Positions 1 through 11,819 of a stretch of 64,000 nucleotides of DNA are shown piece after piece; within the stretch, counting starts at the first letter, position 1, and each line of letters begins with the position of its first letter. The notes beneath the pieces were generated by a model, which searched no databases, was not told where the DNA came from, and worked only from the letters and a program-made list of their open reading frames with translations. This DNA comes from Bryum argenteum. Taxonomy: Eukaryota > Streptophyta > Bryopsida > Bryales > Bryaceae. The DNA lies in NCBI GenBank assembly GCA_037043015.1, contig CM073322.1, positions 5,095,601-5,159,600 on the forward strand, written 5' to 3'. Position numbers and translations under genes: made by a program.

Positions 1-434
1 GGAGAAATAAATATTTAGAGAAGAGAATGTGTACTTTTAGCAGTGTAAGTTTATTTTAGTGGTAATCATAAATTATGGTTGCTAACTAAAGGAGTTTTAG
101 AAGTATTAGATTTCTTATACATTACATGTCTTTTTTGTTACAAAGATGCGATAAAGTTTTGGATAACATGGCCATTTATACCACTTGAAGGGGTCTAAAC
201 TCTGGGAAATGAATGCTACACATGAAAATTTTCAAGATACATTGCATCCAATCATGAGGTTCAATAATTACCAGAAATGAATGTTTCTTTAGAATTTTGA
301 TATTAAAATAGGATACGACATTCAAGGATGAAATGGTACACCTAATTTCACTAAATGTGATTTTTTGAACCATCCATTTGCAAGTGCATGATTCTACCCC
401 CAAGTGCAAAAATTCCTAATTCTGTGTTGTATAT

Positions 435-1797
435 GATTAATTTGTGAGTAAGGTCCCTTTGTCCCGACGGGTGAGCTCTTCATTTGGTGGTATTCAAAAA
501 CTAACCCTTATGCTTGGGTTCCCTCATTGATGGTTCCTTTGCTTTTTAATATTTATAGCATGTACTTTGTTCCCTTATTCTCCGCTCCTCATGCTTTTGA
601 AGTATTTTAGCATCTTCTATGTTCCCTTGTTCCTTGTCCCTAATTCCATGTCTTCAATTTTGGTTTCCCATTCTCTATTTTTTGGTTACTGGTTCCGTGC
701 CTCCAAACTTCCGTCCCCAATTCCCATCCTTTGTTTCTAGTTCCCCCTCCTACAACTTCCCTTTTTGGTTTTCATCATCCGGTTCTCATCATTTTTTCCT
801 AGTTCCCATCATTCGTTCTCATCCTTTTTCATTCTCAATATTCTCCGTTACAAGTTCCTGTCCTTTGTTCCTATTTCCTAATTCCCCTCCGATGTTCCGT
901 TGATCTCGTGTTTACTCATTCTTTGCTCCTAAGTATATTGATGTTTCATATTCCTTATTCCCTTGACTCCTTGTTATATTATTGGGATCTAATAAAGCTT
1001 TGATAACAATCAAAAACTGCTTACGAAAACTCTTCAAAATATATATAAAAGTCTTCATGCCATATGTACAAGACCAAATGATGATGGCCATAACCATGCA
1101 TGTATGGATCGCCAATAAGAGATTTCTCTATGTATAAAAGAACACGGTTAGGGTTAGGGTTTTGTTTGTATGTCCTTGGCGATCCTTCCCGGTGGTAAGG
1201 CGGTTGCCGGTGAGAGTCTGGTTTGTTTATTCGTACACGGTATGAAGGGTTTTAAAGATTTTGAAGGATTTCTGTAGGTGGTATTTGATTGTTATTAAGA
1301 ATTTATTAGATCCCATCAATATAACAAGGAGTTGTAGAGACAAGGAACATGAAATGGGAGCAAAGAAAGAGTGAAGGGGAGATTAAGAGAACATCAGAGG
1401 AGAAATAGGAATTGGGATTAAATGATAAGGATTAGGAAATGATGATGGGAACCACTAACAAATAATGGAAACCAAGAACATATTATGGGAAATACAAACA
1501 AATGATGAGAACCAGGGACAAATGACGGAAACCAAAAAGGAAAGTTGTAGGAACTTAGAAGAAATGATGGGAACCGGAGACAAATGACGGAAAACCAAAA
1601 AGGAAAGTTGTAGGAATTTAGAAGAAATGATGGGAACGGGGAATGGGAAACATGCCAAAGCATAGATAACCGAGAAAAAAGAAACGGAGGACATGCTATA
1701 AATTTTTAAAAGTAGGAGAACCATCTACGCGAGAACCGAGGATAGAGGTTAGTTTTTGAAGAACATCAAATAAAGACCTTACTCACAAATTAAATAA
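435..1797. repeat. Large imperfect palindrome, arms about 435-1115 and 1176-1797
   Basis: The left arm is the reverse complement of the right arm. Matching landmarks include the ggatcgccaa motif near 1105 against ttggcgatcc near 1176, an 'attagatccc..ataacaaggag' block (near 965-1000 and 1303-1335), and a 'tgtgagtaaggt' motif near 445 against its complement near 1780. The roughly 60-bp centre holds two telomere-like ggttag units followed by ggtttt. The arms are full of degenerate ttccc/gggaa microrepeats. No coding capacity is recognised; short open frames here only translate the microrepeats. It could be a foldback transposon or an inverted duplication. Confidence 0.7.
1500..1640. repeat. 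Tandem repeat, period about 62-63 bp, just over two units
   Basis: The units start at aatgatg near 1501, 1563 and 1626 and share the core caaaaaggaaagttgtagga. They lie inside the right palindrome arm and show local tandem expansion of the gggaacc-type microrepeat. Confidence 0.75.
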
Positions 1798-1842
1798 ATA
1801 TTATTTTTATTTTATTTTTGTGAAGGGACATCGGTATATAGA

Positions 1843-2070
1843 AGTCCTAATATGTATCCTTTCGACTCGGACATCTAAAAGATCATATCAAAAATTTTAA
1901 AAAAACATGTAAAAAATCCCAGCGTAGGTGTTAAAAAAAAAAAAAAAAACGTAGTTGGAGGACTCTCAATAGGGTATAATTTTTTTTATACCTAGGTATG
2001 GATTTTTTACATGTTTTCATAAATTTTGATCTTACCTTTTTGATGTTCGTGTCCGGAGGACACATGTTCG
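1843..2070. repeat. Short inverted pair around a poly-A tract
   Basis: Bases 1843-1915 are the reverse complement of 1990-2065; both carry a ttttttacatgttt core. The spacer holds an A-run of about 18 (1934-1951). A third, direct copy lies at 2755-2840, with 'tacctaggt.tggat' and 'tctggaggacac' landmarks, at the end of the third palindrome-family copy. No gene seen. Confidence 0.6.
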
Positions 2071-2084
2071 AACTTGTCTCTATC

Positions 2085-2850
2085 TAAAAGAACGCGATTT
2101 GCGATTTGTCTGTTTGTCCTTAGCGATGCATGGTCATGGCCATCGTCATTTGGTTATGTATACATGGTATGAAGAGTTTTAGAGGTTTTAAAGGGTTCCC
2201 ATAAGTGAAATTTGATTGTTATTAAGAGTTTATTAGATCAGATCTTAAGAATACAACAAGGAGGCAAAGGGACAAGAAATATGAAACATGAAAATGGGAG
2301 CAAGGAAGTAGTGAAAGGGGATGAAAGGAACTAGGAATGGGAAACAAACGATAGGAACTGACGGAGGATGGAGGATGGAAACGAGGAACAAAGAATGAGG
2401 ACTAGGAATGAATGATGGGAATTAGAAACAAATGATGGAAACTAATAAGGGAAGTTGGAAGATGGGAAAATGGGAACAAGAGATGAGAACCATGAACTAG
2501 AGTTTGGAGATAGGGAACCAGTAAGAAAAAAATGGAGAGTAGGAAACCATAATAGAGGAGGGGAACTGGGAACAATGGAACACGGGAACAGAGGACATGC
2601 TGCAAACTTTAAAATACAAGGGGAACCAAAAAGACAGGAACGGAGGACAAGCTATAAATCTTAAACAACATGGATAATCGAATAGTAAGGAACTTGCATA
2701 CTGATTGCATATCCCATTATTTCAGCATCACCAGAAACCTCCAACTTCGTATTTTGTTTCGTACCTAGGTTTGGATCTTTTACACATTCTATAAATTCAG
2801 ATTTGACTTTTTTGATGTCTGTGTCTGGAGGACACGGGTAAGTACTTGTA
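2085..2850. repeat. Third, direct copy of the palindrome-arm repeat
   Basis: This stretch repeats the order of the right arm of the palindrome: the aagaac..gcgattt entry, 'tgtttgtccttagcgat', 'atgaagagttttagaggtttt', 'gattgttattaagagttta', 'acaacaaggag', then gggaacc microrepeats and a 'ggaggacac' end. It is more diverged than the two palindrome arms. No coding function is recognised. Confidence 0.65.
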
Positions 2851-5800
2851 TATATAATTAAATTATCACATTTTTATTTCTATTTATACACTAGCACCAT
2901 AGCTCAAGGCGTGGGTTTGCACAGAGGATTGTTGTACTTTGAAATCTGAATTGCCATTTCTAAACAAGTTAATTCCACAACTTTAATTTTCATTACCGAT
3001 AAGGTAGACAGGCCTATGACCGACAACTTAAGGATTTTAGCACATGATATTAAGGTATATATATATTTTTTAGAATTTTTCATGTGTGCAAACATAAGGT
3101 TCTTGTTGAATGCAAAAAGTTTCGTGATTTTATTTGCATTATTCAAATAGTTATAATTGTTTGAAGTGAAAAATTGCTTGGAACCTAAAACCGACACCAT
3201 GCTCAAATATACAAATGAGGTACATCTGTTATTGGGCTTGATCGGTTATTGGTCGCCTGTCGGTTTTGGGTCTGTCTACCTTAGAGAGAGAGGGAGCAGG
3301 AAGGGCGGGAGCGTAAGAGGACTTTACTACCGTACATGATGGATACTTTAAAGTTCCATGACTCAAAAGCGAAAAGTCTGTACACATGTCTGCAAAAATC
3401 GAACCGTCCACATATCAACGGTTACGATGCGGCATCTAGAAGCTTTTGGAAGACCTAAAGGCGCGTCACGGGTTCTCAGGCATGGCATCTGGAGGCGGTG
3501 CGATGCGGATCTACGGCTATCAAGGAACGACGCGGGAATAGGGTCGTCTCTCTCACAAGAGGCCGTTTCCTTGTTTACTCCGCCGTCCCTCCGTCCCCTT
3601 CTTTTCCACGCCATGTTCTTGCTTGCACCCTCTGCTCCTGGAAAGATCTCGTCATGCTCGGGGCGTAGCGAGTTGTCCTCTCTGATGACCCCTTTGTAGT
3701 TCTACAGCTCTGATGCAGCGCTGACGGTACGCGTTTTCGTGCAGCGCATGTGTAGCAGTTTCGAGCAACCGCCTTGTTTTGAAGAATGGAGGAGCGGTCT
3801 GTGAAGAGCGGCGTTGACGAAGTCGTCTGCGGACGCTTGTGTCGTAGTTCTGCGAGGAAATGGAGGTACTTTGTGGCGCGTGAAGGAGACGGCGGATGAC
3901 GTGGAGCGGTGTGCGATGTTCCGGATTACAACCACGGCCGCTGTTGAGAGTTCTTCTTCTTGGAGATTGTTCTGGTCCCATAACATCGTTACGGTGAGGT
4001 TCTTTTTCAGTAGTTCCATTTATGCGGTTCTAGTTTTTCATTTTTTTCGTTATGTTTTATTTTCTGAAAGGTCGATGGTGTTCCTGCCTTCGACGTTTAA
4101 GGGTGGAACCTTATGGTATCTCTTGTGTGTGCCAGGTTCCAAGGAACCGGGGTGTTCGTGTTCGAGGCATCTGTTTAGTGTGCGTCGCTTATTACGAGGA
4201 GCGTATGGAAAGCTTGGATAAGTTTCTTCGGATTTGAAGAGTTGACGGCCGCAGTCTAGCCATGGTTGAACTGGAAAGTTGCCAGGCAGATTGTTGAGTC
4301 GCGAGACCTTGCCCTTATGGGTGCGCTTACGGGGCGGGTCTCACTCTTAATAAAAAAAGTATTACGTGGTGTAGGGAGGATTGATCCTCCCGCTGGTGTT
4401 GTCTTGGTCGCGCATGGTGTTCGTGTCTAACCTTTCTTGGATGCGTTGGTCTTCCTACTACACGACGTGAATATGTGTTAGCGTGTCGACGGCTCTTTTG
4501 ATGCGAGGCGTAACGTGCATCCAGAGTATTGGTGGTGGAAGCGGAGGCAGCATGTGAAGAATTTCTCTGTTTGTGGAGCACACATATGCTTGTAGGAACT
4601 ACACGTCTTCACATGCTGTTGGAGCGCAAGCACACGATCGTGATCCTGTCACTTGGCGGTCATTTCTAAGCACATACTTGCAGTACGAGTTGGCATCCGA
4701 AGATCGACCACACCTCCACATTTTTGTCACATCAGTCCGATGCTCTTTTAACCGAATCACACATAAAGAGGTGCACCTGCTCTGACATCACTGAATGCTC
4801 TGAAGTTGCACCATGTCGACATACCCTCACCGACCACTGAGGTAGTGTCTCGATCCTCATTTGCATTCTGCACTCAGTTGAATAAGCATCCAATGAATCA
4901 GAGCTTGCAGTACAACTCGTTAATTGTGGCGACCCTGTCCCGAGCACACAGCTAAGCAACTCGTTATCTTGATTGTAAGTAGTTGATGCTTTTACAATCC
5001 TTCATCTGCAGCGACTTATCTTTTCCCTCCATTCCTTCATTTTGTGGTCTCTTTTTGGCTCGTTTCTGGATCCCTCAAGTGATTGTAATTCTACAAACAC
5101 ATGATTGTTCCCCATTTATTTCTTGATGTCCATATGTTTCTTTCAAATGCAAACGATGCATTAAAGAAGTTCTTATATGAAACATTAGTTTTGACGTAAT
5201 GTGTAGTACACTTCGTTTACGTAGAGATGTAATGGTAGAATGTAGTCAGATTTGTAGAACTTGTAGTAGTTGAGGATGGTGCGCTGCTTGCATCCCAAGC
5301 TTGCATCAGGTTTTGTTAGTGAGATGCACAGGGATGGTTGGCCCCGACTTTGTCTGCACAGGAGGTCTAGCTTAGTGCTGAAGAAGGAAGTTTTTTGGAA
5401 CCTGTACAGCCGAGGACTGAGGAGCATTCAAGGAGCAGCAACGGTAAACGATAACTTCGTTCAGCAGTGTAGGTGGACTCAGAATATTTTCTGTTGTTAG
5501 TGATGTTCATGTATTTGATCATCACTACTGAAAGTCATCCAGACAGACAATGTTGATGTTCATTTGTTTGCTCATCCCTACTGAAGGTCATTTGGACAGT
5601 CGATGTTCCTTGTCAAGATGCAGACAGTTACTGGGGCGGTTTCGGCGATTCAAGCATCCGAACACCTGAACATGTACATGTAGGATATGTTTACATCATT
5701 TCTTTTTGTCGTAACTGTTCTCATGCTCGACTTCAAATCAACTTTTAATATATCATTGTCTGCTCTGGTGCAAGTCAAGGAACCTACCTCTCGTTTTGTT

Positions 5801-6675
5801 GAAGGACATATTTTGGGCAGTATCACTGGTTTTTTTTTAGAGCTGATAGATGAGAGGGGAAGTTTCGTTTGTCCATAAAGATTTTCCCATTTTTATCCTA
5901 CGTTTCATTACTTGTCGCTTATCATGATCAAGTAGTTTTTGATCCTTTCGGTGTCACGATTGTTTCTAGTGCAATATCTATTTAAAGAGCGTTTTACTAC
6001 GTGAAATGACTTGCGTACTGTTGTAGTGTTCTGAAGACAGGACTCTTTCGAAGGAAGAGTTTTGTGATAATGAATCTATGCTTCCGCATGCAGGTTGGAG
6101 TTTGAGCAGACTTCGGGCGATATCGGGTCCGAACATCATTTTGATCAACGTTGAAATTTTAGCGTCGGTGTGCATGAGTTAGAACAGGGGTCGTGAATCT
6201 ATGATGGTCGGCCCACGCTGCCCTATCGGGTGTGACGGGGTGGCGGAGTTTCTAGCTTATCAACCGCAGAATAAAACTAGCATTGATGCTTCCGCTGAGT
6301 TGTCTGCGTCCTGCCTAATCCGGTACTGAATGGGTTACCGAGAGTGGCAACCCTGGTCAGGAGATGCATGATATCGATGATGATATTCAGATGCTTTTGG
6401 AACGATATGTATGGGTTTGCACATGACAAAAACATTCCTGTCGACTGGCGATAGTGATCACTTCACTTTTGAAGTGGTCATAAGGGTTCGACTCCTTTGG
6501 AATGATCATACTCTCTGTTGGCTTTTGAAACTGCACTATACATGTAAATTAAGTAGTTTTGGACTTCCACACTTCAATGTTTGTGGGTTTACAGCTCGTA
6601 TTAAGATGGGTGTACATCGCCGTGCTTTTGAGCAGTGCACATCCAATGAGAACTTGTTAAGTTTTCCAATACATT
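2851..6675. other. Unassigned stretch, GC-richer from about 3200
   Basis: No gene is recognised. From about 3200 the base composition rises above the surrounding AT-rich DNA, and short open frames appear on both strands (for example 3814-4221 +). None shows a domain, signal peptide or codon pattern I can name, and no convincing exon chain could be assembled. It may hold a non-coding transcript, promoter DNA or an old decayed element. Transcript reads would settle it. Confidence 0.3.
5502..5607. repeat. Tandem duplication, about 53-bp unit, two copies
   Basis: The two units start at gatgttcat near 5502 and 5555 and share 'tactgaa.gtcat' and 'gacag.c.atgtt'. They differ at several positions, so the duplication is not recent. 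Confidence 0.65.
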
Positions 6676-6697
6676 AGAGTTATCCGTAAAGTGAGCT
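6676..6697 (+). repeat. Left terminal inverted repeat of the Harbinger element
   Basis: It begins AGAGTTATCCGTAAAGT, followed by a G where the right end has A, then AGCT. A weaker similarity continues inward (tttgggttggaaatgag against a ttgggtttgag-type motif in the right end). Confidence 0.85.
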
Positions 6698-7265
6698 TGT
6701 GTTTGGGTTGGAAATGAGTGCACTGTTCATCTAAAATTTGAGAAACGTAAAGTACTCGTCTTAATTCCGGGGCAATAAACACATGCCCAAGTGTACGCTT
6801 CAGACATGGTTGGGCTATATTTGATCCTTAGCGTACGTTCCAGCGCATCAGATGGGGCGGAAACACGAAGTCGGCTTAGTTGCGCTCCTCGGCCAACTCC
6901 GGGACAGGTGGAAGGGCCTAATGTAACGAGTTGTAAATGGCAACCCGGCGCAAAGTCCGTGGCCCACGTTCCCTCCGTGTCAGTCACAACCACCTTTCGA
7001 TGCCTCCCCACTCATGAAGCAGATTCCACGACCCCGGTCAAGCGGCCGCCTGGAAATTTGACTCATCCAGTTGGTTGGAACAGGACTTCATCGACTTGGT
7101 CACAAACACCTCCTCCATTCATGAGCAATGTTCCGACACTTACATATTGTACAACCCTCTCACGCAAAGACCATGGCAATTCATACAAGTGTTCGAATTC
7201 ACAGGAGTGCTCAAAGAATACACATGGAGCGTTCATGGACAGGAGAAAATTAGCACTATAGTCGA

Positions 7266-7355
7266 AGTGTTCTAGTGAATTGAATCCATAGAGAGTGTTT
7301 CAGTGCAAGGAGTGTTCAAGCGAATTAAATCCATAGGGAGTGTTTTAAGTGCAAA
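7266..7355. repeat. Tandem duplication, about 45-bp unit, upstream of the transposase
   Basis: Two units begin agtgttc at 7266 and 7311 and share gaatt.aatccatag.gagtgttt. They lie in the presumed 5' untranslated or promoter region of the transposase and could carry binding sites for the element's own proteins. That role is a guess. Confidence 0.7.
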
Positions 7356-7471
7356 GAAGTGCTGAAGTGCTTGAGTGCTTGGGTTTGGTACAGGGCGTGA
7401 GAGTAGTGGCATAGAGCTTGCAAAGAACTGTATTTTTTTTTGTGTTGTGCAAGGTGTTATATTGTTGGACC

Positions 7472-8656
7472 ATGGCCGACTCTTCCGATAGTGACATGGA
7501 GTTGCTTGTGTCTTCTTCAAGTACTAGTACTGATGACAATTTGATGGAAGAGATGGAAGAGGAGGCTTCGATGATGTTTCATTGTGCATTGGCGGCTTCA
7601 AGTTCGTTCAATTTGTTCCATGGAAATGAATGGGAGGAAGGGGGGTTTCAATCGGTAAATCCCCACGAAGGTGTGAGAGATGTGCTGGCAACCATGCGTT
7701 CTACACCATCACTCTTCAAGGGTAACACAAATTTCACACTCCAAGAATTTGATGAACTTTGTTTGTTCGTTGTGCCCATCATTGTTGCCAATGCACGTAG
7801 TAGTGGTCAAAATCGCATTTTGCCCGGTCGGCCTTCAAAATTGTCACCTGAGCAACGCATTCTCAACTTTTTACTCTACCTCAAGCATGACAACATTACA
7901 ATTTTAGACACATTCATGTGGAATTGGTCCAAAAGTGCCATCAATGATGATACGATCTTTTTATCATCGTGCATTAACGAGGCGTTGCGTGATGAAATCA
8001 AGTGGCCAAGTGTGGATGAGAGGGTAGAGGCAGTATCTCGTGTACATGAGTTTCCGGGGTGCATTGGCATTATTGATGGCACATTGGTCAAAATTCGACG
8101 TCCATGGAGGGATGAGAACCATGGTCGTTACTACAACGGTCGAAAAAAGATGTATTGCATGAACAATTTGGTTGTTGTAGATCATTTTGGTCTTTTCATC
8201 TATGTGGAGGCCGGGTTCCCAGGTGCATACCATGACATCAACGTGTTGCGGCGTTCTGACTTGGCCGCTAATTGGCGTGATTTTTTCACTCACCACGATG
8301 ATTATTTTGAGTACATTCTTGGCGACCCTGGCTATCAAGGTTTGGAGGCATTTGTAATGTGTCGCATTGCGCCACGTGAACTTGAAGAAAACCATGATGA
8401 GACCGCAGTCGACGCTTTCAACAAAATGCATGCAGGTTATAGGGTGCGAGTCGAATGGGGAATTGGAGGTATGAAACAAAAATGGCGGCGTTTAGGGAAG
8501 CGTTTTGATGCTACAAAGCCTAAGTTTCAACATTTATTTCTTTCCGCTGCCATACTCACAAACTTTTTGCACCGCCGGCGTAGAGACCTTTCATTTGCAA
8601 TAGTAGGTGCAAGGATTCGAGAAGGAGATGATAGGGGATGGGAAGGTGATTTTTAG
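7472..8656 (+). CDS. PIF/Harbinger-type DDE transposase (DDE_Tnp_4 fold)
   Basis: This is the catalytic subunit that cuts and joins the ends of the surrounding transposon in the nucleus. The 394-residue frame from the ATG at 7472 is uninterrupted; an 18-residue in-frame extension begins upstream, but the MADSS start after ggaccatgg is the better one. The acidic, serine-rich N-terminus (about residues 1-60) is followed by a helical region with SPEQRILNFLLYLKHD. The DDE core is visible: GCIGIIDGTLVKI carries the first Asp, ILGDPGYQG the second, and VEWGIGGMKQKWRRL the catalytic Glu, with the family's ..PGAYHDINVLRRS segment between them. Length and motif order fit an intact family member with no intron. 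The partner gene lies convergently at 10229-11819. Confidence 0.92.
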   Translation: MADSSDSDMELLVSSSSTSTDDNLMEEMEEEASMMFHCALAASSSFNLFHGNEWEEGGFQSVNPHEGVRDVLATMRSTPSLFKGNTNFTLQEFDELCLFVVPIIVANARSSGQNRILPGRPSKLSPEQRILNFLLYLKHDNITILDTFMWNWSKSAINDDTIFLSSCINEALRDEIKWPSVDERVEAVSRVHEFPGCIGIIDGTLVKIRRPWRDENHGRYYNGRKKMYCMNNLVVVDHFGLFIYVEAGFPGAYHDINVLRRSDLAANWRDFFTHHDDYFEYILGDPGYQGLEAFVMCRIAPRELEENHDETAVDAFNKMHAGYRVRVEWGIGGMKQKWRRLGKRFDATKPKFQHLFLSAAILTNFLHRRRRDLSFAIVGARIREGDDRGWEGDF

Positions 8657-8749
8657 GCTAAGTGCGTTACATAGTCTCATTACAGTGTCCCTCTCTACTT
8701 TCTCCATGTTTTACACTTATAAGTATTTATATTTACGGTAGCTTTTGGT

Positions 8750-9480
8750 TTTGGGATTTCAAACATTAGGCATGTTTTACCATTGCAAGCCAATTATGTG
8801 AAACCAAAAATATTTTTTGATATAATTTTTTACATGATCATGATTATATGATGAAATCTAACAACTTTCAAGTTGGAAGAATTTCAATCCAGATAATTTT
8901 GGTATTGGATTTGCAATGTTGTTTCCACAAAGAAAAAAGTTTTAAGATGGTTTAGTTTTTTTTAGAGCTATATCTCCTTCGTTCATCATTAGATTTCAAC
9001 TTTATTTTTTGGGATGGATTCCAATTAGAGTCTAGTTCTAGTAGTAGAAATCATGACTAAATCGAAAATTTGAGCCATTATTGAGCCATTATTAATCAAC
9101 AACTCTTATGTAGTAGGAAATGTGTCGTTTATAACTTACTATTTGATCATGAAAAAATTTCAAAAATTAAAACTTAAAAAAACATCAAATTTTTTTTTAA
9201 AAAATAAAAAAAATAAAAAATAAATAAATATATATATATATATATATAATTTTATTTATTTATTTATTTATTTTTGCGTGATTTGGACATGAAAACTAAG
9301 ATTTACATTAGAGAATTCAAAAATTGGAATTTCACTTTGCAATTTCTACCGAATACACTTTGTAGTATAAGGAAAACCCAATAAAAATCTTAAGCAAAAC
9401 TATTAATTTTAACCCCTTCATCTAGGCTGCCCAAAATAGCAAAAAGCCGTTTTGGCTTTCTTGGATCTTTAGGGGTTAAA
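8750..9480. repeat. Dispersed AT-rich repeat inside the Harbinger element
   Basis: The segment 8750-8940 matches 56325-56530 (accattgcaagccaatt core). The segment 9350-9480 matches the right part of the TTAA-bounded element at 49391-50317 and, inverted, 58235-58340. It ends in aggggTTAA at 9472-9479. The left TTAA terminus was not found. It reads as an older insertion carried by the transposon or sequence shared with it. Confidence 0.5.
9190..9275. repeat. Low-complexity A/T tract with (TA)n and (TTTA)n
   Basis: An A-rich run is followed by about ten TA units and then several ttta units. It has no coding content. Confidence 0.9.
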
Positions 9481-9634
9481 AGTTTTAGCTTGTCATCGAA
9501 AACATGAAACAAAGAATGTTTGTCAAACACTTTAATTTTCCTTAATACATTTGCTTCCTCTAAGTTAGCACCAAAATTTTGCTAATTAGTATAATAGCTA
9601 CAAATATGGTATAAAACGACCTCAAACTAGTAGA

Positions 9635-9780
9635 GGATGGTGGTTTGGTACCTATAAGGCTTTTATTGCCTTAGGGTTGCAAGTTTGATTTCTTGGTATG
9701 AAATCTCCTACCACTCAATGTAAACCCTCGCTTAAACCTCTTTTGCTCTTGTGTGTCAAAAAAAGAAAAAGACCAAAGTA
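9635..9780 (+). repeat. Possible second SINE-like, tRNA-derived fragment
   Basis: A TGGTTTGGTA box-A-like motif is followed about 40 bases later by agtttgatttc, which loosely resembles a pol III box B, and then by an A-rich end near 9760-9775. No target duplication is visible. This is weak and could be coincidence. Confidence 0.2.
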
Positions 9781-10228
9781 CTTGCAATAACTTACATATA
9801 AACAATTAAAACCATGCTTTCAGTCTAATCAATCTTGTGCAAATAGCTTTTATAGTGCATTCAAATGTACCTGATAGATTAAGACATTTCAAGCTTAACC
9901 CCCAAATGCCCCAACTTATTTTTACCCAAAAAACTCATTTTCAAAAAAGGGTCATAGATGAGAATGAGGGTATGTTTTTCCAATTTCAACCATTTGAGTC
10001 ATGAGCCCTAATAGATTGCAAGATCTTAACCGTTGAGTACCAAAAAATAAAATATATCCATCATTAATCTCTTGAATTGAAGTTATTTTTCCATGTCCTA
10101 TGATCAAATTATGATCCCTGTATATTAATGAGGCCGCTAAAAATCCCGTGATGAAGACATGATTGCAATAGTACTCACAAGGGATATAAAGAGAAGTGTC
10201 AAGTGATTTATTTATAAACTAAGTGCTA

Positions 10229-11819
10229 TTACATATGCTCAAAGCTTTGTATGATCTTCTTACTTTCAACCCTAAACTCCTCCTCAGAATAAACCCCGGC
10301 ATCCCTCAACTTTAGAAGATCTCCAAGCATGACACTTTTTGCCTTAGCCGCAAAAAACATGGCTTTCCTTCTCTCCGAGTCAACCTTGGCTAAAGAAGAT
10401 TCAGTTCTAGCACTCATGAACGATTCTCGATGGTCTTGTCCGTGTGCATAGCTTGTAGCCATTGTGACAATGCCCTTTGCTTGCTCCGCCAAAATTTCTG
10501 CCTTCGACAACACTTTATCTTTTCTTGAGAGGTTGCATTCACAGACCGAGAATTACTACCCCCGGGTGACTGCTGCCCAGTAGGAGCTGCCGGCGCTGCC
10601 CGACTATTACTGCCCAACACACGCTGCCGTCGCCCAACAAAATTTGCTGCTGCCCTTGATGGAACTTGAGCTTGCTCATCAGACACCAACTCGAGACTTG
10701 TGGGAGGGCTTGATTGCGATGATCCCAAACTTGGGCTTCTAGCATCAATAAATGCTTGACGTACACGCAAGACATTTCTTGTTGCATGTCCATCAGTTAA
10801 TTTTATTTGATCAATAATATTGTCGGGTTGAATGGCAGCGTGGTCGCTGTCCTCTTCGTTGGATGTTCTGGTTTTTAACTCGCGCAACGTTTCACGTAAT
10901 CTTTCTTTTAAAGTTTCTTCTTGGAATGTGTTATCTTCAAAGCGTTGAAGATAATTTGCATACACAAGCTTCCATACAACATTTGGAATTAATTGGAGTA
11001 CATGTTTTCGGCCATTGCTATACTTGCCAAAATGCTGATGGTAGGAGCTACCATAACACTTAGTTGCTCTGACTCTACCACAGATCTATTGTGGCGAATC
11101 CTACCATTTACAACAACCGGTGGACGTGATTTCTTTCTAGGTGGCTCCGCTGCCCTAACTACTTCACAGTCATCATCTTCAACAAATTCTTGAATGAACT
11201 CCGGCGGAGGGGCTCGCCTGTGTAACTGCAACAAAATCAACAAGCCATGTCATTAGTCTGGGACCCTGAACTCACCTGGAACACGAAAACAACACCCCAA
11301 CAACATAGAAAACCTGTAAAACCTACTGTTCATCTAATCAACCATGAGACCATAGAATTTTTTTAAAAAAAACTCCCTAATTCGATTCCAGCCACCTCAG
11401 AAAACCTTCGAAGCATTAAAGTTTCACAAAGCCTCTAAGGAAAAAAAATTAAAAACGACTCTAAAATCACCCTGATCAAGAAGACTCGAGCAACTAAATT
11501 CGAAAAAACGACCATAAAATGCCCTGATCTACAAGCCCCGAGCAAGGAGAAAAATTTGACAACAAAAATAAAAAATTTAGGGTTTAGGATTTCTTACCTG
11601 TGTAGAGCTTGTGTTTGGTGGGAGGTTGACTTCTGATCTCAAGAAAGTATGGACCATCGTATCCGGCTCCCGCGCGGCAGCAGTGCGACTCAAATTTGGC
11701 CACCACGTCCCTGCGCATGCTCCTGCCGCGCGGAAATTATCTTCATTGCCGTCGCCCCTACTCCTGCCGTCGCTCCACCCCATCGTGGGGTCGAATCCCC
11801 CCGCGCCTGCTCCGGCCAT
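10229..11819 (-). pseudogene. Accessory second gene of the Harbinger element, frame-broken
   Basis: It reads inward from the right terminus, the usual place of the second Harbinger protein. Exon 1 runs 11819-11598 and ends in a strong donor (CAG then GTAAGAA). The acceptor TTGTTGCAG leads into exon 2 at 11225, both in phase 0. Exon 2 encodes an acidic stretch (FVEDDDCEVV) and a basic patch (PPRKKSRPP). After about 11100 the protein-like frame switches (the segment with NVVWKLVYANYLQRF) and it switches again near 10525 in an A-run, continuing as VLSKAEILAEQAKG to a stop near 10229. The last 30 residues (LKLRDAGVYSEEEFRVESKK) resemble a SHOCT-type helical hairpin. I do not see a clear Myb/SANT domain. 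The frame changes could be mutations, very short introns or sequencing errors. Confidence 0.6.

Noticed and set aside
619-903. Open frame of 94 codons rich in Phe, Pro and Ser (and similar frames at 1418-1724 on -)
   Set aside because: It is translation of the ttccc microrepeat inside the palindrome; the composition is repetitive and no start context or domain supports a gene.
1147-1164. Interstitial telomere array
   Set aside because: Only two to three ggttagg units are present, too short to be called a telomeric array.
3814-4221. 135-codon frame in the GC-richer region
   Set aside because: No recognisable domain, overlapping frames on the other strand and no exon partners; not called as a gene.
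9408-9479. A short TTAA-CCCCTT .. AGGGG-TTAA pair as a separate 60-bp element
   Set aside because: The left motif falls inside sequence homologous to the interior of the 927-bp element, so the apparent left end is probably coincidence.
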